From positions 648,371,420 through 648,435,419 of the forward strand of contig NC_081405.1 in assembly GCF_030272615.1 (NCBI RefSeq): a stretch of 64,000 nucleotides of DNA, given 5' to 3'. A model generated the notes under the pieces. That model saw only the letters and a program-made list of their open reading frames with translations. It did no database searches and was not told the DNA's origin. Made by a program: the position numbers and the translations under genes. Source of the stretch: Cryptomeria japonica (lineage: Eukaryota > Streptophyta > Pinopsida > Cupressales > Cupressaceae). Shown piece after piece: positions 11,555-22,859 of this stretch (the first letter of the stretch is position 1; every line of letters begins with the position of its first letter).

Positions 11555-13030
11555 TATATAAATTCTTCACTAAGAATTGAGAAATATATGCAAGGCGACA
11601 TCATTGAGGTAGAAATTTTTCTATTAATTTATAATTTTGTGTGATAAGATTTGGACATGAATTCTCCTTTGTTTTTAATTGAGTATGTCTCTAATAGAGT
11701 GAGCTATAGTAAGGGTATCTACACAATTTATCAAACAAAAACAACACAACATCCATACCTTATGTTGTAGCTCTATAGGAAGTGATGCAATAACAATTGT
11801 CTACTTAAAATCAAACATGCAATTAGCTCTAAAATAATACTTTCAATATCCACAAAACCATTTAACATAGTTTATTTATGCTATCTTATATGAAATTATA
11901 GGGTAGTAAACAATTTAATTCTATTTCCTTGGTTTATTAGTTGGTAGCCATATATGATATTGTGATGTGTTTTATTCTTTTTTGTGCCCATGGTCCTCAA
12001 ACATAATCCATCTTTGGCCATATCCTACTCAAATAAAATATCTAGCATCCATACATTAACATTATTTTGTATGTGTATAAAAAATAGGGGCAATAGCACA
12101 AGCTTTGCTAAGTCTGGCTTAGTCGCCAACAAATGGATAAGCCCACCTTTTTTAAATTCACACATATAAGTTGGAAAAACTCAAACAACAATATAGTAAG
12201 GCTAAATGGGAAACTAAACAGCCAACTAGAATTTTCCCACATCTACCAACGACATCTAAAATTGGAAAACTACCAACATTATTGTCATATTTTATTTGCT
12301 CTCAACCAACAACATCAAAAAACAAACGATAAAAAAATAAAAAAATGAATAAAGAACCTAAAAGTTAAAAGTTGTAGAAATCTGAGTGCTTGAAATCCAT
12401 TCCCAATCAATTCACCTAGTTGTCCAAATTTTTTGATGCCTCAATCTTGCCTCCCTCTAACGAGCTAAGAAAAAACATCCCTCCAAAAGCTTCTCAAGGA
12501 GTTGGTGCTCCATTGATGGCACTTCATGTGCTCTCCTATGCCCTTCTATTTCCGACCATGTTTTTATTATATATTCCTTTGTTTTATTTTCATGACTTAG
12601 GCATTTGATAGCTCGATTTTGATTCATTTATTTTTACTAATCTTTATTTTGTTTGACATTTGTTTTAAATCTTATTTATTTAGCCCCTCCATTCATGCGA
12701 TGATATCTTATTTATTATAAATGTTTATGTTCAGTGTTTATTTGTTTATAAATCAAATATATATAGTTTAATTTATATAAGTTTTCAATAATTCTTATTT
12801 ATATTTATACTTCATTTCTTTAGTCATATAACAATAAATATATATATATATATGATTCTACTATCATCATTATTGTTCAATGCCTGCAATTTGATCAAAT
12901 TAAATTCTTACCCATGTCTTGTGGACATAAATGGAAACAAATAAACAATTGCTAAGGGTTCCTAGAATTTAGACATACAGACTCGAACCAATCTAGGTAG
13001 ACTCAGCTAACTACACAAAGAAGTATTAGC
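11555..13030. other. Non-coding AT-rich stretch
   Basis: No gene is recognised. A short (TA)n tract lies at about 12838-12855. ORFs of about 60-70 codons at 11984-12608 have no recognisable motif. Confidence 0.5.
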
Positions 13031-13039
13031 TTTTGCAGT

Positions 13040-13456
13040 GTGAATTCCTATTTAATTGTAAAAATCAAATTTTGTGCAAGCATTACCGACAGCATAACGA
13101 GGAAAACTGCCATAAGATTTGTGTCTGGGCAGAGCAGGATAAAGAAGAAAGTTAGGAAGCTGTCGAGGCAAGGTAAAATGGATGAGCAATTCCCTTGGAG
13201 ATCTGGAATGAGCAGGTGCACAGACACGAGCAAAAATGGAATCTCATCAGAAAAGATTGAGTTGAAAACGTTTTGGATTTTTTTTTGCTTCATGGAGATT
13301 TTGCTAGTAGTTATCTTATGGATATATGGTGGGTGGATCAGTTCTTGTTCTCTCATCAACAAAACTAGAAAATCCACTTCATATTGCACCTTAATATCTG
13401 CAATGAAACGACAAACCTCGCACAAGTCTACCAAACAAATTATTAATTCAGATTAA
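13040..13456. other. Unrecognised open reading region, open on both strands
   Basis: Both strands are open here: a 138-codon plus frame and a 128-codon minus frame over nearly the same bases. The plus frame is basic at first (RIKKKVRKLSRQGK) with a hydrophobic stretch (FFCFMEILLVVILWIYGG). The minus frame is leucine/isoleucine-rich. Neither resembles a family that I know. The location just 3' of the GDSL gene, and GC content somewhat above the flanks, could mean an old exon or UTR. It is as likely to be chance, so I do not call a gene. Confidence 0.2.
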
Positions 13457-13499
13457 TCTAAAAAAAATAAACACATTAAATTACAGATGACATAAAAAA

Positions 13500-13640
13500 G
13501 ATAATATTTATATTTGGTAATAAAAAATATAATAATTACATTCAATAATAATAAAAATAATAATTACATTCAATAATACTAACATCAAAATAATAATAAA
13601 AATAATAATTACATTCAATAATATTAACATCAAAGCTCAA
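13500..13640. repeat. AT-rich minisatellite
   Basis: The phrase 'aataattacattcaataat' recurs three times with 'aaaataataataaaaa' spacers, followed by 'tattaacatcaaa'. It lies downstream of the lipase gene's 3' end. Confidence 0.65.
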
Positions 13641-13813
13641 TACTGACACACATATAAATATGCCCATATAACAATATGGATAAAATTCCATCCCCAGTCC
13701 AAATTACATTGGCACTAGGCTCATACAAAAGTATTAACATAATTTTTAGGGGATATGACACCTTTGCAGCCAATCATATGCAATTGCAAACTTGTAAAAT
13801 TATAAACCAAGTT

Positions 13814-16101
13814 TTAAAGAAGTTGAGGAACATCTCGGGTAAGAAATACATTTGAAATGATTTGATATGCCTTCTGAGTAAGGTGGGCGGAATCAAAGAA
13901 GAGATATTTGGAAGCATCAGGGCATGTAGAGGGACTTAACTGGTTGCACACGAACAAACTTTCAACTATGCCCGTCCCACAGCAACCCCTTGCAATCACC
14001 TCCAAGCCTGGAATGTATTATAGCACTGCAAGATTAGACAAGTCTACCTATATATTAATATACCAAAACATCTAGGCATAATGACATTTGTATTCTGATT
14101 AATCATGGGAATGTAAAATACCATATTTGCTAGGATTTGCAATCAATTCAGAAATCAGATTGTTGTAATCGAGAGAAACAATTTTAAGGTTAGGAAAAGC
14201 AGGTTTCAGTCCATCAATCATGGCATTTAATCCTGAGTTGAATCCAGATGCAGCCTCGTTTCTCTCTTCGTCACATGCTCCCTTGTTCCTAAGGCTTGTA
14301 AGCGTTCTCTCTATTGGTAGACATCCCAATGGTGGAAGATTAATCAAAGCAATTCTAGTGGCACCCAGACTGTATAATTCCTGCAAAATCAAGACTCAGA
14401 AATAAGAATTCACTGCAATTATGATTGGAAACTTCTAAACTCAAAGACTGGAGACAAGTTATAAGCATGCCTTGATATAAACTGTGTATGTATTCAAGAG
14501 GAAATCTGTATACTCTTGAACATTGAACTGAAGTCGACGAGGTGAGACTAGGAAGTAGTAACCAAAGTCATTGGAGCCTATAGTAATGAAAAATATCGCC
14601 TTTCTAATTATGGTGGTGGCCTCTTCCTCTCCCACCAGCCCTGTTATTGTTTTTCTATACTCTTTAAAATACTCAATTTGTTTCCCAAATGGTATCACAT
14701 TCTGCGTTCATGTACACAAATCCAGCTTATAAAAATAGAGTAGAAAAAGGCTGACAAAAGCGTACATCAGTTGCACATCTATTCTCCTACAAATGTATTA
14801 CGGTCCTGTGAAAGATTATAATATAATTTTATGTCAGTCTGTAAAATTTTATAATATGTTGTAACTGCATACCAATATTTGGAAAGTGAGATTGTCTAAA
14901 CTTGCACCAGCAGCTGCAAAACAGACACCAGTTAGCAAGTCTTGGGCCTTGAGGTTTGGGTCCAAATATGGGGGCAACAGTTCCTTGATTCCAAGTCCTT
15001 CAGCTGTAATACAATGGTAGAGTTATAAGTATCATGAAATTTGAAAATGGGTAGAGAAAAAATAAGTTAATGTAAATATAAACAACAACAATCTTCCAAT
15101 TAATAATACCAATTTTACTTCACAAATAATAATATCTCTGACATGATAAATCTTCGTGTTTTATTTCTCAGGTCTATAAGATGGTTTAGGTCTGCTGCTG
15201 TTGTCAGCCTGGTTTGTATTGTCTCTCTAATTATGTGTGGCTGGCAGTTGTTTCGTTTTGGCTGTTGTGTCTTGCAGCCTCTTGTGCCTCTACAGTTTGG
15301 TTGACTGTGGCTTTGCTGTTGTTTAGCTTTGTTGTACCTTTCTGCAGCATCCCTTTGTTAGTTCCAGATCCGTGAAAAATCTGAAGGTTTCAGGTCCCTT
15401 CAAAACTTATTGTACGGGGTTTCTGGTCCCCTCAAAAACTGTTTATCCAAATAAAAAACAATATCCCTGACATAATAAGTTATGTTTTAAACTCTTGCAA
15501 GACCAAATTATTTCTCTTCTCAAAGTCAATATACAATTCACATTTATGAGCTAAGACTGAGCACGGGTTCTTCAGTGCAACAAACATAAAACAGCTAGTG
15601 GTTTCAATTAATTGCATGAAATTTCCACAATCTATGATAAATTGTCTTATTGGCTTTTGGATTTGACTGTATGATGAATTTATTCTGATGATGGATCATG
15701 AAGCATGATCGAAATGTTGATTAAAGAATTGATCAAAATGTCAAATCCAAAAGCACCCAAGACAATTTAATGCTTTCAATTTATAGACAGTAAGAAATAT
15801 ATAGATTACCAAAGTAGTCGGACATGAGCTTTCCATTGGAGAACCTTCCAGTGGCAATATGATCTTTGAAATCTCTTCCATACGGAGGAAAATCACTAGT
15901 AACTATTGTAGCAGTAAAATCATTATTCCCTGTATCTCCAAAGGAGTCTCCAAACACAAAAACAGCAGGCACTTTCTGTCCCATGACCAACAAAAGGTAA
16001 TCACATTTCTGGGCTATTATGATGATCAAAATAAAAAATGTAGAGCGCAAAATGAGAGATTCTGCCCTAAATTTCATTATTACTTTATGCCCACAAGGCA
16101 A
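13814..16101 (-). CDS. GDSL esterase/lipase (SGNH hydrolase family), five exons
   Basis: Exons on the minus strand are 16101-15810, 15003-14873, 14701-14471, 14380-14122 and 14007-13814. Joined, they give 1,107 bp, or 368 residues, a normal length for plant GDSL lipases. Residues 15-40 form a hydrophobic signal peptide. Block I is FVFGDSFGDTGNND (catalytic Ser53). Exon 2 carries DLLTGVCFAAAGAS (block II glycine). Exon 3 has IGSNDFGYYF (block III, Asn185). The C-terminal end has FFDSAHLTQKAY (Asp343, His346; family usual DxxH). The product should be a secreted acyl-ester hydrolase; the substrate cannot be read from sequence. A second start, Met9, is possible. Three introns are GT-AG, but exon 3 ends ATCAAG and is followed by GC. 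Intron 1 carries a retroposed insertion. No stop or frameshift is seen, so the gene may be functional. Confidence 0.9.
15131..15478 (+). mobile_element. LINE 3'-end insertion in lipase intron 1, with 19-bp target duplication
   Basis: About 310 bp (15150-15459) is flanked by aatatctctgacatgataa (15131-15149) and aatatccctgacataataa (15460-15478), which match at 17 of 19 positions. The insert ends '...cccctcaaaaactgtttatccaaataaaaaac', similar to the tail of the LINE at 11540. It is opposite in orientation to the host gene and carries no coding sequence. The structure fits a heavily 5'-truncated LINE copy; a SINE is less likely because no Pol III boxes are evident. Confidence 0.7.
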
Positions 16102-18190
16102 TCCTTCAATTGCAGTACAAAATTAACTCAACAGTTTTGAAGATAAATTAACAACACTGAAGCAATGAAGATTAGCTTCCACGAGGTTTCCAATTCATAG
16201 TGGAATGGCTGCCAAATTTGAGTGGTGGAAATGGATACTCCAAATATAACATATTTAGGATAACATGTTTTATTACGTCTGTGGACAATATGGGAGAAAT
16301 GATGTTGCCACAAACCCCCAACTACCAGTATGGGTGAAGTAAGCACCAAACTGCCAATATAAGAGATTGCTTAAATTGTCTTAAATATTAAATTTCATAT
16401 TTTATTAGTTATTTACCTATCACGTTTTTTAACATCCCTTGCAATAGAGATACACTAATAGTCACTTATTATAAGATTAATTTCAATCTAATCGAAATTC
16501 GTTTTCTTCCTTCCCAAAGCCATAGTTCCACTCTGATACAACACTAATGGCACACAACTCTTATTGTAGATGCTAATATCCCATTGAATCGAATCCAGTA
16601 GATGGATAAGGCAGGTTGTGTTTGTTGAAAGAAACCCACATGATCGGCAAAGGTACTATGCTATAGGAGCAATACTTAGTCACTATGAGAACATAGATCT
16701 ATCTTGGAAGTAAATAAATCTTATGACAACACAACACAACAAGATAACCTAGATATGCACACAAAAAAGATCTAATTAACATTCAAAAGAAAAAGAATTC
16801 AATTTAATAATCATGTTTAGTTCCCTTCAAAATATTGGGTCCCTTGTTCTTCCCTTCTATTCTTTTGTTTTTCTTGTTCTCTATTTTCTATTTTTACCTT
16901 ATTATTGATTGTTGCCCTTTTATTCTTCCATATTCTTTCTCTCCTCCACTGCTTTCCTCTATTCTCTTCTCTTATAAAATATCTCCAAAATATAAAAGTT
17001 TCTATAAAATCTAAACTTTAAAATGAGTACAATGCTCAAAATCTCATTATAAATGCTCAACAAGTCATTTTTGAGTTCAAAATTCTCACTTACATTATTT
17101 CTTCTCCTTTTTTCCATGTTCTTGTTCATTAATGCATTAGAAAGTAGGTATTGTTTCTTAAAAGTAGTTGAAATTTTTTAAACTATAATAAATATACATG
17201 ATGGTAGGTAGAACAAGATAATGACAAGAAAAAAAAAAGGGTGATGCCCTTACATCAGGTTAGTCATATGCACATTCAGGTTAGTTAAAAGATAGTTTGG
17301 AGACAACATATTCATTTAGTTTTCTTTGATAAATGTTGATCTCTTTGTTCTTCAATTTGATAATGAGCTTTCTCGTCTTGAAAACCATCTCTTAACTAAG
17401 GAAAAAGAAACTAAAAATTAAAATGCATATAATAACACATACCTTTTAGAAAACAATTACTACATAAAGACAATTCCTCATAAATTGTGTAAGCCAACAA
17501 TTCCATCTATTATTAGTAAAAAAAAAAGAGAGTTTTTCATGTTTGAGCTCCTTCAAAACTTATTTTCCTATTATTATCAACATGCCTTGGGGGTAAATGC
17601 ATGAACCCGTGTCACACTTTCGGTCAACTATGGGTAGTTTGATTGGACTCAGTCCAACCAGAATACACCTAAGCTGCATGGCGCCACGTGGTGCCTGAAA
17701 TGGCACCAGGAGGCCAACCAGACTGGTCCGACTAGACTATTGGTTATATAAACCAAAATTTTCCCCACTGACCCCATTTGCACACTAAGGAGCTTTATTA
17801 GTTTAGCCAGACTCACAAGGAGCTTATTTACAGCCCCCATTTTTTCAAGTAGATTCACTTTTTTCCCTTTTTTTGTTGGTTTTGTATTTTTAATTTAAAA
17901 AACTAATATATTTATTGCTATAATTATTTTTATTCAATAGTTTATAAAATTTTTCAAAAATTTAAGAATGAAAACATTAGAAAAATATTAAAAAAAATAA
18001 AACCTAGCAAAATTAAAAAATTCACTAGAAAACTATTAAAAAAAAATTAGAATGAAAACATTAGAAAAGTATTAAAAAAATATGCACATATCAATTAAAT
18101 AATTGAAAAATTTTCATTTTCTCATTACCCTTACATATAAACCATAAAAACTTATAATCAATACATTGCACATAAAAAATAAATTGGCGT
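16102..18190. other. Upstream flank of the lipase gene and non-coding AT-rich DNA
   Basis: No confident TATA or UTR boundary was identified upstream of the lipase start. A 16-bp near-palindrome centred on a G-box (CACGTG) occurs at 17680-17695 in a locally GC-richer patch (17630-17780). No coding sequence is recognised. Confidence 0.45.
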
Positions 18191-19240
18191 TCTCATACAA
18201 AGACATATAGACATACACCTACACCCACATCCACACCTAGACTCACGTGCACATACATACAAATACACATACACACACATACACATGCATACATAGATTT
18301 ACATGTGTGTGCATTTGTATTATGTATGTGTGTATGTATGTATGTATGTATGTATGTATATGTATGTGTATGTGTGTATATGTATGTATGCATGCATGTG
18401 TATATGTACATGTTTGTATGGGTGTATGTGTGTATGTGGGTGTATGTGTATGTACATGTATGTATGTGTGTATGTGTATGCATGTGTCTGTGTATACACA
18501 CATAAACACATGTATGTATGTGTATGTATGTGTCTATGTATGTGTATGTATGTGTGTTTATGTCTGTATACACAGACACATACATACACATACACATACA
18601 TACATATATACACATACACACATAAACATACATACACTTACACACATACATACATTCATACACACATGTACACACACATGCATGTACATACACATACACA
18701 CATGCATATATACACATGCAAATGTACACTTACATACATAGATACATATATACACACATTCACACATAAACACACATACATATACATATACACATACATA
18801 CATACACACACACACACACATACACCCACACCCACATACACACATACACATACACATGCATACACATGCACATGTACACTTACATACATATATACATACA
18901 CACATGCACACATAAACACACATACATATACATATACACATATATACATACACACACCCATACACCCACACATACCCACATACACATATACACATACACA
19001 TGTGTGCATGCATACACACGCATACAAACATGCGCACACATGTGTGTATGTGTATGTATGCATGCATGCATGCACATATGCGTATGTGTGTATGTGAATG
19101 TGGGTGTATGTGTGTGTACATGTATGTGTGTGTGTATGTATGTGTGTATCTGTATGTGTATGTATTTAATTTCAATATTTATTTAAAGTAATTTATATAT
19201 GTGTATGTGTATGTGTATGTGTATGCACACGTATTTAATT
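18190..19240. repeat. CATA/TATG compound microsatellite, about 1.05 kb
   Basis: The block is almost entirely imperfect tetra- and hexanucleotides of the TGTATG/ACATAC type. Strand sense switches: ACATAC to about 18300, TGTATG 18305-18560, ACATAC 18570-19015, and TGTATG 19040-19165. A last (GTATGT)n tract follows at 19196-19232. All long ORFs in it, on both strands, are low-complexity Cys/Tyr/His/Thr translations and not genes. Confidence 0.92.
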
Positions 19241-19440
19241 TTAATGTTTCTTTAAAGTAATTTGTATCAAATGTTTTAATTACTTCTAATTGTACTTTAA
19301 ATTACAATTGTATATCATTTTGAAATATATTTGAGTAAGTTTAAAATAGTTTTCAGGTTTAGTTTGAATTGTTTAAAATAGTTTTGAATAATTATTTTTT
19401 AAATTCGTTGCTTTTATAATTATCTACATACAATTTTTTT

Positions 19441-20870
19441 CCACATGGTCGATCAAGCATCAAATGGTAGTGTTCATTGTGAGGGTACTGACCAAATATC
19501 TAGATAGTCTGGTCAAATGCCTTCTACTAATAGTGATGTTAGGGCTCAACTATCTTCCAAAACCACTCAAGCCCTACAACATGCTCTAGACAATCTTGCA
19601 TCTACATTAGATTCTGCCACTGCCCCATCTAATAAGGAAAGGGCACAGACTATTAGGGATGAGTTGCTACATATGATTGACACTATTCAAACATATAATC
19701 CTTATGATGATATCTCCATCGATTCTTTCTATATCTCCCTTTCTTTCAACGTCACTCGCATGGTGAAATGAGAAATCGTGAGCAGGGATGTATCTTCTAC
19801 ACAGGTCCATACTATGTTCCACCATTATTAGGGTCTGAGACAGAGCAATATTAGAGGATATTTAGTTACCAGATGCACTGATCCAGTTCTGGTACCATTC
19901 ATATATCCTAGATGGCTGGTAGCTCATCATTTGTCACCACAAAAGGATGAGTCGCCACTTTATTTTTGCAAATAATTGTTTAGAGAGTTTCATATGGGCT
20001 TAGACATTGATTATATATCTATACCAGTGAATGTTGGGTAGGGGAGAGGGACACTCAGTGATAAATTTAGATGACTTGATGCACCATTGCTCGTTAATAA
20101 ATGCACGCTAGTTGGTCCAAACCTTTTGCTTCTACCAAAATATTTGGAGTTATCACAGGTAGCAGATGCGACAGCTAATGATGCTAGGTGACATATCTAC
20201 TCCAGAATTGCACAAATTGCCACTTAGGTCAACTAGATTACATTTGATCATGTTCAGAGATATTTTTTGTGATCATAGGGTACCATTTCACAGGCTACAG
20301 ATGTGACATCTAGCAGTGGCACTGATCCTTATGCCCTTGTACACATACCATCTCCACTTGACATTGCACGGTTGATAAAGGTTGATCCTTTTTAATGGAT
20401 GAGTGTTTGTTGTCTAGTGATTTATTGGAAATTCATATACACTTATTTCTTTGATTCTTGGGATCTCACTTGAGGATGTACTGACACAGGTGAGATAGCA
20501 TGTACACGGAGGTGGATCTAGGAGCCATGGTGGTATAGCATCTCAAGTTTATATGGGGGAGAGAGGAGGGAATTCCAGTGCATCCTACAGCCCCTCCACC
20601 ATATACATTAGTTGATCCCTCATCTCCTCCTTAGCCTACACCAGGCGATCTGACACTTGAGCCACCATGACCTACACCGCTACTACCTATTACTTTTACA
20701 CCTCCTGCTTGAGTTCATGGTCACTATACTAGTCTTCTTATTGATGGTTTAGAGGATGCATCACTAGATGTAGATGTTGACCACGTGTCCTTCCATTCAT
20801 CTAAGGTCAATAGGATCGGGAGAGACTTTGAGTCTTGTGAGGTGCACATTGTTTTTTGTGTAAGGTCATA
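19441..20870 (+). pseudogene. Decayed ORF of unknown family
   Basis: One open piece (19517-19771) contains SSKTTQALQHALDNLAST and RAQTIRDELLHMIDTIQTY. It is followed, after stops and frame changes, by protein-like segments: TRCTDPVLVPFIYPRWLVAH, LFREFHMGLDIDYISIPVNV, APLLVNKCTLVGPNLLLLPK and, near 20340, HIPSPLDIARLIKVDPF. A proline-rich end near 20560-20720 leads to GLEDASLDVDVDHVSFHSSK. Many in-frame TAG/TGA codons show decay. I do not recognise the family. The setting suggests a transposon protein, but no transposase, RT or integrase motif is visible. Confidence 0.4.
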
Positions 20871-20945
20871 TTATTTATTTGATTTTGAACAGTGGATTTC
20901 AACTTCAAAATTGTTAACCCAATTTAAATTTTAAATTATATACAA
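20840..20945 (+). repeat. Direct repeat, left copy, flanking the foldback element
   Basis: The segment 'gtgcacattgttttttgtg.aaggtcatattattta.ttgattttgaacagtggatttcaacttcaaaattgtta' recurs at 21668-21775 on the other side of the hairpin, with few changes. Confidence 0.7.
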
Positions 20946-21041
20946 TGTCTTATTACATTGGAAACATTAGGATATTTGCAGCCTCCTTTTCCTTCTACAC
21001 ATGGTCACAGTCACATACACATTGTTTTAAGGATAGTTCAT

Positions 21042-21670
21042 GATGTATTATGCTTGAAGTTTTTGGATTCAATAATGTATATTTTATTAGCATCAATGTT
21101 TTGGATCACACTCCATGAACCATCATCAAGATGAGAGAGAGAAAATGAGAGCAAATGGATAAATTATAGACTAGATAGCTTAAAAAGGAGAGTGTAGATG
21201 AGATGCACAACTACCTAGGACAAGAAAGGACACAAAATAAAAATAACATAAATAAATAAAAGAATAAACACCAAAGAAACCAAAATAACAATCCATACAA
21301 AAAGGAATGCAAAAAGAAAAGAGAGAGAATACATGCACAAAAGAGAATATATAAGTATACATACATGTATACACACACACACATACATATTCTCTTGTGT
21401 GCATGTGTGCTCTTTGTTTTTTTTTTCCATTTCTATTTTGATTTCTTTGGTGTTTCTTCTTTTATTTATTTATTTATGTTATTTTTATTTTGTGTCCTTT
21501 CTTGTCCTAGGTAGTTGTGCATCTCATCTACCCTCTCCTTTTTAAGCTATATGGTCTGCAATTTATCCATTTTCTCTCTCTCATTCTGATGATGGTTTAT
21601 GGAGTGTGATCTCGAACGTTGATGCTAACAAAATATACACAATTGAATCTAGAAACTTAAAGCATAATGC
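21042..21670. mobile_element. Long foldback (hairpin) element, about 630 bp
   Basis: The left arm (about 21042-21358) is the inverted copy of the right arm (about 21378-21670). Matching landmarks are gatgtattatgcttgaag against the complement of ctttaagtttctag...gcataatgcac, atcacactccat.aaccatcatca, gagagagagaaaatg, atagcttaaaaaggagag, and gatgagatgcacaactacct followed by aggacaagaaaggacacaaaataaaaataaca. The arms are close to identical over about 300 bp with small indels, and the loop is a short (ac)n/(at)n tract at about 21359-21380. No protein is recognised. It may be a MITE or foldback transposon, or a locus whose transcript would form long dsRNA. Confidence 0.8.
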
Positions 21671-21775
21671 ACATTGTTTTTTTTCTACAAGGTCATATTA
21701 TTTAATTGATTTTAAATAGTGGATTTCAACTTCAAAATTGTTAGTTAACACAATTTTAATTTTGAATTATATATG
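21668..21775 (+). repeat. Direct repeat, right copy, flanking the foldback element
   Basis: Second copy of the 20840-20945 segment. A plausible history is a duplicated target region with the hairpin between the copies. Confidence 0.7.
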
Positions 21776-22229
21776 ATCCAGATTTGTGGACCATGTTTGA
21801 GTTCTTCATCTCAGATACATGCAGGTCATGCACACTCTGGTGGTGCAGATGATGGATCAGGCCAGATAAAATTTGCATGTACGTATGTTGAAGTAAAATT
21901 TGCATACTTATAGTTAGATAATATTTTCATGTGCTTATATATATGTATGCTTATGTGTACTTTCTTGTGTAGGGATGACATTTAAGACATGGATTAGTGG
22001 AGGGTTGACTGACTTAGTTTATACATTATCATTGTTTGATGAGATTATATGTACATGTACATTGTTTTACATATATGTATTTGACACTTGTAGATATTAG
22101 ACATGTGTACATGTTTGATGACATTATATACATATAAGACACACTTGTTTGTTTATTACACGTGTCTATGTTATATTTTTAAAATTAGTTCAAGTTACAT
22201 AGAATTGATCATGTTATTTTATATGATAA
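21776..22229. other. Non-coding AT-rich stretch
   Basis: No coding sequence, repeat array or RNA gene is recognised. Confidence 0.5.
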
Positions 22230-22657
22230 ATCTTGATATTTAGTTAGTTGAATTGTTGATCTAATAAATTGAATTATTAAATCAATGACTTACTTTAATT
22301 GTTAATTGTTGATTTGATTTAGTTAGTTGAATTGTTGATTTAGTTATTAACTTAATCAAATCAATTCAATTCAATGAATTAATCAATTTAATTCAACTCA
22401 ACTAATCAAATCAATTCAAACCAATTCAATAAATTATTAAATCAATTAGTTAGTTGAATTGTTGATTTAATTATGAAATTAATCAAATAAATTCAATTCA
22501 ATGAATAAATAAAATTAATTCAAATCAATTAATTAATAAAATTAATTCAAATAAATTAATCAAATCAATTCAAACCAATTCAATGAATTATTAAATCAAC
22601 TAGTTAGTTGAAATATTAATTGTTGATCCAATTTAGTTAGTTGAATTGTTAATTGTT
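22230..22657. repeat. AATTGATT-type tandem repeat, left part
   Basis: Units of roughly 120-165 bp are built from 'gttgatttagttagttgaattgttgatttaattatt...aatcaaatcaattcaaaccaattcaatgaattattaaatcaa'. The motif is partly self-complementary. The array resumes at 26811 after the LINE, so it was once continuous. Confidence 0.75.
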
Positions 22658-22859
22658 CTGATTAATTAGAAGAACAGGTTTTAATGACCTAAAACCTTTG
22701 ACAAAAAGAACAAAAGATAGTTTAGCAAAGAACAACTAGACCAGCATAATGACAACAAACAAAAGACTGGCGAGAAGGCCAGTGATCCGAATAGACAGCG
22801 AAAGACTAGGAACAACAAAGCATAAAGAACCAGAAAAATACCTAGTCAGCTAACAATGC

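Noticed and set aside
13040-13456. A host gene 3' of the lipase
   Set aside because: Both strands are open over the same bases with no recognisable motif, splice context or conservation clue, so it is listed only as an unrecognised region.
18193-19191. Many overlapping ORFs of 60-260 codons on both strands
   Set aside because: They are translations of CATA/TATG microsatellite (runs of Cys, Tyr, Val, Met or His, Thr, Ile), open on several frames at once because the repeat lacks stop codons.
21180-21545. Three similar ORFs on opposite strands ending in GSCASHLHSPF-like sequence
   Set aside because: They resemble one another only because they lie in the two arms of the foldback repeat; there is no domain and the frames end within the arms.
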